Translations under genes and position numbers: made by a program
Shown: positions 47,986 through 58,603 of the stretch, piece after piece
Numbering within the stretch: the stretch's first letter is position 1
Layout: the number at the start of each line of letters is the position of its first letter
From: Cunninghamia lanceolata
Lineage: Eukaryota > Streptophyta > Pinopsida > Cupressales > Cupressaceae
Assembly: GCA_027924645.1 (NCBI GenBank)
Contig: BSBN01000334.1
Span: 8,302,501-8,366,500 of the forward strand
DNA length: 64,000 nt
Direction of reading: 5' to 3'
Notes under the pieces: model-generated
What the model was told of the DNA's origin: nothing
The model's input: the letters and a program-made list of their open reading frames with translations, nothing else
Databases searched by the model: none

Positions 47986-49160
47986 GAATTTTGGCATATA
48001 ACATGAATTTTAGTAGATTTCATTTATATATGACTAACAACCAATCCCAATACTTTGTTCCATCCATCTATTATCGTAGGTCAAATCTATAGGTGTAGAA
48101 CCAATCTAAGTTAGTTTTGTGGGCACATAAATGATCCTTGAACTTGTAATTCAAAGTTAAAATCAAGGCCCACATCAACTCCTTCAAACTAGTCCTCAAG
48201 AACTTAGTTTTGCATGAAATTTGTTAACTTTTGTGCTAGGGTGTTATACTTAAGAACAAACTCTAATTCATTACCCATCATCAAAGATCTAATATTGAAC
48301 CGTATCATTAGATAGATTACAATTTAGGGCTTCAAAATTGCATCAACTTATAACAACATTGCACAGATCACTATGTGTTTGCTTATTGACTTTCCATTTG
48401 TGAGTGACAACCTAAATGCATGTCTCACTTTTTTACCTTTGTGGGTTGCACAAATCAATATTTAATAAGAAAGCTATTTTTTCTCAATTATAACAAGCAA
48501 GCTATAAGAAATTTAAAAATATTACACACTAATTATTTGTGATACTTCATCTGGAATTCTATTTTTGAAAAAAAAAAAAAAAAATAGAAACAATTTAATT
48601 CATGTTTTAAATATGTGTTCATAAAGTTTTTCTTAGTTTTGAGAACACATAACTTGAGTTAGAAATAGAATCTCTTCATAATTCTTTTAAATACAGATTA
48701 TTAACATCAATATCTAAGTTACACATTATTTTTAAGTTTTTAAGAACACTTATTAATTTAGACATATATATTCTCATAACACATAACTATTTTGTATATA
48801 CCTAAATTAATTAATTATTTTTGTTGAAGGAAGGATATCAATATGAATGGCTCTATTATTCTTCAATTTTTTATCAATTTCTATTTTTCAAAGTGTATCA
48901 AAAGAGGTCTTGGTTTTCTATAATAAACTTATTTGATTAAAAAATAGAAAATAAATATAATAATAAAATTGATATTTTAAAATCTATATTTTTTGAAATC
49001 TTAATTTGAGTGCTATACTTTTGTAAAACTTTTTGTCATGATGACTTTGTTTGATGATGAAAACGGTGATCTAAATTAGTGGTTTGTGTCTAATGGAATT
49101 CTTCAATATGACTTGGAGTAAAAATTGTACCACATAGATTGTTGAAGGGGAACATATACT

Positions 49161-49375
49161 ATATGTGCACACATCTTGTAACTGCCAAATTTTGGTAGTC
49201 CTTCATTTTTTGGTAGTCCTTAATTATTTTTTCTCCATAATTTTAAAAAATAAAATTTTTAGAAAATCTGTCAAGCCACAACTAAAATTAGAATTTGGTT
49301 TCAGTTACTGCTGGCTTCCACTTCTTTTTGACATTTCTAGCCAAACCTTTACATTTTTTGGGCGTTACCTATAAG
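49161..49375. other. Non-coding DNA between GRAS duplicate and element F
   Basis: No similarity to the first GRAS copy. It contains a short direct repeat, TTTTGGTAGTCCTT (about 49190 and 49208). I see no gene here. Confidence 0.4.
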
Positions 49376-49380
49376 ACTTG
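49376..49380. repeat. Target-site duplication of element F (left)
   Basis: ACTTG, repeated at 58599-58603. Confidence 0.9.
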
Positions 49381-49898
49381 TGTTTGCACCAGAATATAGA
49401 TTTTTGCATAAAGATTTAAAACTATTATAAACCCTAAAATCTATACTCAGAGCAACAGAAAAGATTATGATAAAACTATGAAAACCAAACAAATATTGAT
49501 GTTACCGAAATATTAAAATGTGGTTGCTCGCATAATTGCATAACTCCAAATGTAGAAATGGTCAGGGCCCGGATCAATGAGGGATGCATTTGATTTTTAT
49601 ATAGTTGGATAGAAAATTGGTTTGGGAAGTTAAACGAATTTTTAATTTGGTAAACGGTAAAAGGTAGTTAGGGTTATGGTAGGCATTTTTAGGGTTTTAG
49701 ATTAAAATAATAAATTAAGTTTATTTAATTTATTATTTTTGGGAGGTTATTAACTCATAGGTAAATAATAAATTAATTTTAATTTATTATTTACGGGATA
49801 TGTTAAAATGAAGAATTTAATGGGATATTTAGGGATTATTAGGGATAATTATGGATTTTAGGAATAATGAAAGATTCGGTCAATTTTGGATGTCTACA
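49381..49898 (-). repeat. Element F 3' LTR (left)
   Basis: 518 bp, TGTTTGCACC...GGATGTCTACA on the plus strand; minus strand TGTAGACATCC...GGTGCAAACA. Confidence 0.95.
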
Positions 49899-49913
49899 TT
49901 TTGCCCCTCTTTG
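49899..49913 (-). other. Element F polypurine tract
   Basis: Minus strand CAAAGAGGGGCAAAA directly upstream of the 3' LTR start. Confidence 0.75.
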
Positions 49914-51957
49914 AGACAATGTTGCGATGCAATATTGTTTCAAAGAAGATTAAAACATAGGCTTAGATTTGGATCTTGGGTAGGCTGGGGTTTATATGGG
50001 GCTTATAAAAATGAATATAAAAATGAAACATTGGCAGATAATGCCCCCTCAAGAGGATATGCAGGGACAAAGGAGGTGGATAGGCTCTTGAGAAAGGAAA
50101 CAGAGAGAAGGATGAAGGAGTTATGCCAATTAAATAGTGAGCAACCTGATGTTTGATATAGCACCTGACATTATGCACCGAGGTATAAAGACCAGGGTGA
50201 CGATGTGTCTTGTGCCCCAGCATAATACAACCTTGTCTAATGTATGAGGAAGTAAACTTAGGGCATTAAAGTCTTAATGCAAAAAAGGTATGTGGTGACC
50301 TTAGATGCACAGAATAATGCAAAAAGCTATTCCAACACACACAAGATATGAATATTAGTTGGAATGATACGGATGCGATTCAAATGCAAGATGAAAAGAT
50401 AACACACACAAGCAAGCAAGCAAGCATGCACAAATGATTCAAAAACAAACAAGGCATTGCCCCTATCAAGCTGCAAACCAATGATCGATTAGATTGATTG
50501 ATGCTGATAATGATGATGATTGATTGATAGCGTTGTTGATGTGGGAACGATTTATCTCGAGAACAACATGAGGATTGGGTTGATAGCGTTGTTGATGTGG
50601 GAACGATTTATCCTGAGAACAACGCGAGGATTGTGTTGTTGATAGGGGAACGATATATCCCGAGAACAACACTAGGATTGGGAATGATATATCCCATTGA
50701 TGATGATGATTGATTAGGTTTGCAACAAGGCTAGGAACAAGACCATGGATGTGATTGGATAATTTGACCTGATTGATTGACATTGATTGGTATGGAAGGA
50801 TACTTGCATGTAATTGATTTGATTTTTGTTGGATATTTGATTTTTTTTGTATTTTGGAAATAATGTGATTTTTTGGCTTTTCAAATGGTATGATTTTTTT
50901 GGATTTTTGGCATGGGATTGTGTGTAGATAGCCTTTGAATAGATACCAATGACAAGGGAAAACTAAACCACAAGGCAAGGATCAATAATGAATGGGGATG
51001 AACAATAGTGAATGTGATAGATAAAAAGATTGGATGAATGGGTAAGAGGATGGGTGATAGGATAAAGGTAGGAGTATGGATGGATAAAAGAATTGGCAAT
51101 AGGATAAAGGATGATGAATGGGAAATATATGATAGATGGATGAATTGAACTGAATATGGATGAAAGGAACTAAGGATGTGATCTCCAAGGACTACGTTGC
51201 ATAGGAATAACCTAACCCCACTCTAGCTATGCCTTAGGATTCAATGGGGTGACGCTGATTAGGATGCATGATAGGGATAATGGTTGAAAGGGATGAATGG
51301 AATTAGTAGTGGATGGATGTATGGAGGATATTTTTAGAAATAGATGGATGGAATTGAGAGTATGACAAGAGGTGTCTAAAAACATTTTCAACATTATGCC
51401 CCTACTCTTATCAAGATCAAAAGAAGGGAATATAGATGGATAGTGTAATGAGGAAGATATGATAGATATGATGGATAAGAATGTCAAGATAAGATAGGAT
51501 ATGCGATGGGTAGATAGGATATGAGATGGGATAGATGTGACAACATGCCCCCAGGTGTAAAGCACATAGATAATCACCTACGCATGACGCCTGTTTGCCA
51601 GGTTTTCATCATGGTACTTATCCAAGGCGCCTGTTTACCAGGTTTTCACCATTGGATGAAATGGTTTCTCTTTACTATTTTGATTTTTTTTTTTTTTGAC
51701 TTAGGTAGGGGATAGTCAGATGGAATAGATGGGGACTCATTTTGTTCCCATAGAAATGTCCTAGGATGGATAACTCATAGACCATGTCAAATTTCGTTAT
51801 GCTCATAGATGTTGGTAAGGAATTTGCATGAGAGGGAATGGATTTTGATGTGGATTATGAAAGGTTCATGCAAGGAATGATAGGGGATAGGAGAGTATGA
51901 GGTGGACAATGATGGAAGGATAGTGGATGAGGATGGAGTTAACAAGATAGATATGTC
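49914..51957 (-). other. Element F 3' interior without genes
   Basis: About 2 kb with strong purine bias on the plus strand and short repeats. There are three degenerate units sharing GTTGTTGAT(G/A)(T/G)GGGAACGAT(T/A)TATC and GAGAACAAC at 50525-50690, and two copies of GCGCCTGTTT(G/A)CCAGGTTTTCA at about 51589 and 51629. Open frames here (e.g. minus 50466-50978 and 51227-51577) have the same Ile/Pro/Ser/His-rich look as the upstream coding frame but no domain, and are probably compositional. Confidence 0.5.
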
Positions 51958-54900
51958 TTATGCAAAAGCATGGACCATAGGATTATGATGGAAGAAATAA
52001 GTAGGATAGTAGATGGGAGATGGGGAGATGGATGTATGTGGGAATGTTATGGAGTGGAAGGGAACCAAGACCAACGGTTGCACACAATGAAATGGATTTT
52101 GAAGCTTGGAAGGGGGATTTGGGAGTAATGGAGATGTTATCTTAGGGATTTGTCTATTTAGGTCTTTAGGAACCCAAATGGACTTATGAATTTTAGGATT
52201 TTGTGATAGGGAGCAGGATATTTGGGATTTTAGAATTGTGGATGATCCATTTGAACTAGGTACTTTTTGCTTGGGGACCCAAACCATTTTGGTTTTGAAA
52301 TTATCTTTTTGAGATGTGGACTTGGGTAGCATTTTTGAATTTTGATTTTTCTTTGATTCTTCGCATTTGTGCCATATGGCATGAGAATTATTGGCATTTT
52401 TGGCTTTATGGGTGGAGGCATCCAAATTTTTATTTTTGAATCCCATAGGGGTGTTTAGGATAGCTTCATGTTTATTCAATGTGTGCATTTGTTGATCATG
52501 ATTAGGAATTGTAGGGGATTTATGGGAACAGGATGTATGAATGGATTTGTGGTTAAAGTGATAAGGAGATTGGAGGATGGGAATATTAGGAGTTGGAAGG
52601 AGTGGAGGTAAAGTGGATGGAGGGATGTTAGGAGTTGGTAGAAGTGGAGGTAAAGTGGATGGAGGAAGATGAATGGTCACATGTTTTTTGGGTTTGTAGG
52701 ATAATGGACGAGGAATGGAAACATATGTTTTATGGGTGTGATGAGGTGCACCTAGTTTGGGCTTAGATGGAGTGGATTTAGGAGGTGGGAGTGTGGTACC
52801 AACATCTTGATATTGCTTACCTTGGGGTGTATAACCAATACCATATGGTTTTGGGGAGACTTTGACATGGATGGGTTCCAAGGTACCTTGTTCATGAAGG
52901 CCCAAGCCTTTACCTTGATAATTCATGTTTTGGAGTATGCAGTGAACAATGGGACTAGGTGTGCTTTGGGAACTAGACTTGAGCTCATTATTGGATGGAG
53001 AAGTGGTAGACAAAGGTTTCTTCTCTCCCATTAAAGAACATTCATGGATGAAAGTACCCAGTCTAATAGGATGTGATGGCGGAGTTGAAATAGAATCAAT
53101 ATGAGATAGTGAAGGAGCAATAGGATCTTGTTTATGCTCATTATGCTTATGAAGATTCAATGTATTTGTTTGATTATCTATGTGCTTGTGGGGACCAAGT
53201 GTCTCATCAAGGGAAGTGGATATTGTGGGATGATGGATAAGAATGGTGGAGGTTTCTTGAACATGGATAGTATTGGGACCATGAGTGGAAGGAGTGAGAA
53301 GATCTTGATCACAGATAATATCTTGATCATAGAAAAGATATAGGTTATGAATAGGTGGAAAGGAAGAGCTTTGATCTTGATTTGGTAAGGGGCAAAGTTG
53401 ATCATGCTTTAGATTTGACCCTTGACATAAATCTTGAGTTTGGATAGGAATGGAGGTTTCTTGGATAGATTCAATGTATGGTGGAGAGTGAATTAGGCTT
53501 ATGGCAGGTGGATCTTCAAGAACATTTAAAGGTTCTTGGATAATTTGTGGACTAGAAGAGGGGATTAGAGAAATAGGCATGACATTTAAAGGTTCTTGGA
53601 TATTTTCAATGATAGGAATTTGATGGCATGAAAGAGGTGGTTGATTCCTTGCTAGTAACCAATGGATCACATCCTTCATTAGTATACGAGTGGATGCACA
53701 ATATAATGGATGGATAATAAGGGTGGAAGGTGTAGGATTAGAATGCACTGGAGGGATAATGGGATTAGGCATGATAGGAGTGGGATTAGGATCAGGCTTT
53801 GGTTGATGGATCATAGGATTGGGTTTAGGTGGAAAAATTGATGGTTTAGACTTTAAGGGTGTTCAGGATTGGCTTAATGCAGTAGGATTTGGAGGGTTGG
53901 AAGGAATATATGACGAAGGTTCCATAAAGATGGATGAATGAGGACTAGTGAATGGATTGGTGTATGATTCCAAACTTGAGGTGGTGTCTCCCTTGTCAAA
54001 GGTATCATTAAGATGGCTTAAGGATTCATGATCATGGTGTGAGGAGTGACTAGTTGTAGTATGCTCATGTTGTGGAGGATTTTGAGATGGATATTGAGGA
54101 ATATTCATGAGATTGGTTGATGTGGAGGGACTAGGTTGGCATGATGATGGGGGTGACTCATAGAATTTAGGTTGAATTTGTTGATGTTGTGTGGATGATG
54201 GTAGTGTAGGTAATGAAGGGATTGATGAATGAGAAGGCTAGGGGACCAATGGATTAGGATTGAAATTAGATGGAATTTGTTGTTGTTGCATGGATAAAGG
54301 TATGGTGGATGATGTGCTAAATGAAGGTTGTGGTTTTTGGGCTAAGATTTGTTGTTGTCAAAGGAGGGCTTATTTTTCTTGGCTTTTTTGTTGAAGATAT
54401 AAGATGAGGGGACTTGGTATGTGTGAAGATGAAGCATGGGTAGGGATCTGGACCTGTGAGGTTTGAGGTATGGATGTGTTGGGTTGATATGAGTGGTAGA
54501 TTGGTTGTGATAAAGATTCATATGAGGTGAATGGAGATGACTCATAGAGTTGGGGTGTTGACATGGTAGGATGTTGAAATTGTGAAGATAATTGTGATAG
54601 TTGTGCTCATTGGAGTAGCGACTGGACAAATTGTTGTGATTGAGCGAGTTGTTGTTGTAACTGAAGGACTTCAGGATTCATGGATGTTGAGGTTGAGACC
54701 TGGGTAGGATTATAATTTTGTGAAGTTGAGGGCATGGAAGAAAAATCTTGGGTTGTGTTGTGATGATAGGAATGTTCTTGTGGATAATGATCATCATAGA
54801 TATGTTCAACCTCTTGTATTTCCTCATAGTCTTGAGATGATAGTGATGTTGGTGGAGGCCAAAATGGGGAGATATACGGTTCATGGGTATCAAAATATGC

Positions 54901-55005
54901 ATCATGATCTACCATATTCTCATCATTATTATATCTAGGAGGGCCTCCGCAGAGTATGAGTTTTGGTTTTTGATTTGTCCTAGATTTGTTGATGGTCACA
55001 ACCAT
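51958..55005 (-). pseudogene. Element F gag-like protein with G-patch-like motif, five in-frame stops
   Basis: A single reading frame (55005, 54564, 54108 and 53814 are all in phase) of about 1015 codons. In-frame stops lie at 54607, 54370, near 54358, near 54240 and at 53863. The longest open part is 618 codons (51958-53814). The sequence is rich in Pro, Ser, His, Gln and Asn; the first 132 codons end with a Gln-rich helix (LQLQQQLAQSQQFVQ). In the 618-codon part, residues 293-332 (NMNYQGKGLGLHEQG ... GIGYTP) resemble a G-patch, an RNA-binding glycine motif known from some retroelement polyproteins. A 15-residue unit is tandemly repeated at 384-412 (PPSTLPPLLPTPNIP). WVPK occurs twice near 512 and 547. 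No zinc knuckle or enzyme domain is seen. Confidence 0.65.
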
Positions 55006-58000
55006 TTTGATGTTGAAGAATAAGGATTAGACTAGGTGGGAAACGAATTAGGTGGGAAATGGATGGATCAATTGAAAGAGCTCCTTAGGATTCAAAGTGA
55101 CAAGGTTCCACTTGAGATGTGACACAGAAGGATGATAGGTTCTCAATTCTGAAAGTCAAGTTGATGATATAGGAGACAAGTTATAGTGATGATGATGATC
55201 AGGCACACACAATCATATAAGAGACACAGCAATTTGATTGGTTGTTTTTCATGACACTTTGATGTTTTGCAAACACTTGTAAACATGCACGATCCCAGGA
55301 TGGGAAAGGACAATACTTGTTGAGTTCCCACTTGGTTTTACCCAGCCGCGCCTACTTATGGTGTATAGCTCCAGGAACTTGGGACACAGGCTCCCCCTTA
55401 CAGTGCACTCACTTCTCAGGCACACCAAGTTCCAGGTCCTAGGACGCACAGATCCTAAGGTACCTTACTATCTCTGCCATAAGCCGCGAAAATATGGGAC
55501 GGCTATCAGAGTTTCCTCCTGTATCAACAAGTAGAGGGTTTTTGGCCACTACACAAAAGGGTTCTAGTGAATATCTGGGGGACCAGCACCTTACGAGCAT
55601 CCAGCAAGCCACTAAAGGCTTTGACTAACCCTACTAGGAGTTTTAATATACACCAGGTACACCTCCTTTCGAGCTAGCACTGTACGGTAAGCGCTAATAC
55701 CGGTTAGACTTGGCTTTCGCCTTATCCTCAATTTATATAGCGGGCCAGACAAAAGTCCCGCTTGGGGTCGCAAATGAGTTCTCCTTACGGATGTGTCTCA
55801 AGAGCAGGCCCACTCTAAGGATAACAAAAGCAAGGAAGCACATTGTTTTTGATCTCCCAGATTGCATGAAACGCAAGGAGAGAGCATACACAACGTCTTT
55901 GCCTCACACTCGCATGGGGTTCATTTTAATTCCAAATCCAAATGTGTGGGTGGTTATACAAAATGTCAAAGGAATACTTTTGATTCTCAAGATCGCCGAA
56001 TAGCGCAAGAGAAGAGCATACGCATTCAATGACAAAATTGCATGCCACAAGACATCGCAAACACTTGTTAATTTGAACCCTTGCTTATGATGTGATCTAA
56101 TCTATAAAATCAAGACACAATGTTTCAAGATTAGATTCTTTGACAATTGATCCTGCAAAAAAAAATTGATTAGTAGTTTGAAAAATTTATCTTTGACAGG
56201 CGTGTAGCTGCAAGAAAATGTTAGACCAAGACAAAACAATCCTGCAAAAACCCCACACAAAAAATGTTAGTGCACGACAAGAAGAAAATGTTTGATGTTT
56301 TTGAAAATGATTGAAGTTCAGAGAATTATACCAGAAAATCAGATATGAAGTTCACAAAATGGATTGTATCATGATGTAGTTCTCTGAATCAGCTTTCCGA
56401 CGCCTTCAAAAACATGAAAATCCAATGACAAATGAAAAAGTTAGGCCTGTTTAAATAAAACAGCCTCCAAGGGCTAAAAATGGGCAATCTGGTGATTAGT
56501 TAGACACTGTTGTTGGTAATTTGATCACATGTATAGTTTGCAAGAAAATGGTCACGTGTGACAATTTTAAACATATGGTTATGTCAATGGTTATGTTTGA
56601 CAGTTTGTCATCTCTATGCTTGGCAAATAAGATTTTTGATCACCGTTAATAGTTTGAGGGTTTCTCTCACATGCAAAGGTTAGTGTATTTTGTTCACATG
56701 CAAATTGTTTGATTTTGACAGCAAAGAAGGTGCAAGAAACTATATCTCATAAGTGCAAATCTTTAACTACCAGATATAATTCGAGACACTAAAGATTTCA
56801 CAAACTATGTAAGTTAACCGTACATAGTTTAAATCCAAGATTAATGCCAAAATGAAATATTATAACCGTTGCCACCAATTGTCACCTGTTACACAATGGA
56901 ACAAAACTGTCAGACATTACAACATAACTTGATATTGAAAGTTTAATGCGCATAAAATTTGGAGGTTGCTTGCTGTGTCACAGTTAAGTTCGGATGCACA
57001 ATGTTTTATCACAGCCTAACTATTGAATACAAGAATACCAATAAGCGATTCAAGAAATACACTGATGGGAACAATAGAGAAGAAATTTAAGGGATACGCC
57101 GATAGAAACAACAAAATGAAATGAGTTTTTAAATTTCAAGGAATACGCAGACGGGAACAATCAACGCGCCCGCGCACAGCATAGAGGATTCAAAGGATAA
57201 AAGTTTTAAACGGTGTAAGCTACCGCTGAACCCTATAATGTTCGCATAAAAACCTGCAACATGAATATCATTTACAGTGTTAGAGAGTTTACAAAATAAA
57301 TAATACGCCCATAGAAACGACCAATCAAGTTTTTGAAAACTTTCCAGCATAAATTCTGGTACAACAAACAATTTTTTGGAACAGAAGATAAGTCTGAAAG
57401 ATTTACCATCAAGAGACGGTTTAGAGCACTATAATGAACACATGTGCATGACTATGTGAGACAAAATTGTGGAGATTATAGAACGATTTCCAATATTTGT
57501 ATACAAGCGTTAAACAATATCTCTATACATTTTGACACCAGAAGTCAAAATACAAGAGAAAGAAAAAGACTGTCGTGGCTGTGGTCTGTAATGCTAGAGA
57601 GATAAAAAGGATTTTCAATACCGCAGTGGAATTTAGGTTAGATCCCTTAAAATCTTACAACAGACAATTGACTAATATGTTTCTTATATGCATATAACCA
57701 ACAACCAATGGAAAATAACCTACAATCAAAAAGATAAACCGCTAAATAGAATTTTTATAAACCTATCAACAAAAAGTGCTACCCAATGGACAGAACTTAA
57801 ACTCCATAGACCAAGCAAGATCATATATAAAACACAGTTACCCGATAAATAGATACAACATTTGATAAACCATCATCAGTTACAAGATTCATCCGGTTTG
57901 ATCGGTGAAGAAAAGGCTACACCCAGCTGATAATGCTTGCCTCTTCAAATTCAACAATAAGGTTTGTGTTAATCAACTCTGAGATGTATCCAAAAATGCG

Positions 58001-58063
58001 GCGTTAAATCCTACAAGTTCTCGAACAAAAATACTTGCAAACAATTGATCAGAGAGGGCATTT
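55006..58063 (-). other. Element F 5' leader
   Basis: About 3 kb between primer-binding site and the first ATG. There is no convincing coding region. 55310-55850 is clearly less AT-rich than the rest and non-repetitive in look; 56000-58060 is AT-rich. Small ORFs on either strand (e.g. 55710-56003 plus, 57129-57371 minus) have no recognised domain. Confidence 0.5.
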
Positions 58064-58079
58064 CACATCGGGTTCACCA
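58064..58079 (-). other. Element F primer-binding site
   Basis: Minus strand TGGTGAACCCGATGTG, one base inside the 5' LTR. It shares its first eight bases with the site of element G. The tRNA is not identified. Confidence 0.65.
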
Positions 58080-58080
58080 T

Positions 58081-58598
58081 TGTTTGCACCAGAATATAGA
58101 TTTTTGCATAAAGATTTAAAACTATTATAAACCCTAAAATCTATACTCAGAGCAACAGAAAAGATTATGATAAAACTATGAAAACCAAACAAATATTGAT
58201 GTTACCAAAATATTAAAATGTGGTTGCTCGCATAATTGCATAACTCCAAATGTAGAAATGGTCGGGGCCCGGATCAATGAGGGATGCATTTGATTTTTAT
58301 ATAGTTGGATAGAAAATTGGTTTGGGTAGTTAAACGGATTTTTGATTTGGTAAACGGTAAAAGGTAGTTAGGGTTATGGTAGGCATTTTTAGGGTTTTAG
58401 ATTAAAATAATAAATTAAGTTTATTTAATTTATTATTTTTGGGAGGTTATTAACTCATAGGTAAATAATAAATTAATTTTAATTTATTATTTACGGGATA
58501 TGTTAAAATGAAGAATTTAATGGGATATTTAGGGATTATTAGGGATAATTATGGATTTTAGGAATAATGAAAGATTCGGTCAATTTTGGATGTCTACA
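58081..58598 (-). repeat. Element F 5' LTR (right)
   Basis: 518 bp, about 99% identical to 49381-49898, followed by ACTTG (58599-58603). Confidence 0.95.
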
Positions 58599-58603
58599 AC
58601 TTG

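Larger units (their letters stand above)
46671..49160. repeat. Upstream region of the second GRAS copy
   Basis: Aligns with 6712-8735 of the first copy apart from insertions at about 47151-47500 and 47788-47985. A poly(A) run lies at 48570-48584. No gene is seen. Confidence 0.8.
49381..58598 (-). mobile_element. Element F: young non-autonomous LTR retrotransposon with a long gag-like frame
   Basis: 9218 bp with 518-bp LTRs at both ends that differ at only about five positions (about 1%), exact TSD ACTTG, a primer-binding site beside the right LTR and a polypurine tract beside the left. It therefore transposed recently on the minus strand. Inside are a 3-kb leader (55006-58063), one low-complexity coding frame (51958-55005) with a G-patch-like motif, and 2 kb without genes. 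No protease, reverse transcriptase, RNase H or integrase is seen on either strand. It must have borrowed enzymes from an autonomous partner, probably Tat/Ogre-like gypsy elements, in which G-patch-like motifs also occur. Confidence 0.88.

Noticed and set aside
50525..50690. Regular repeats in element F considered as a CRISPR array
   Set aside because: Eukaryotic context, unequal degenerate units without spacers; it is a simple tandem repeat.
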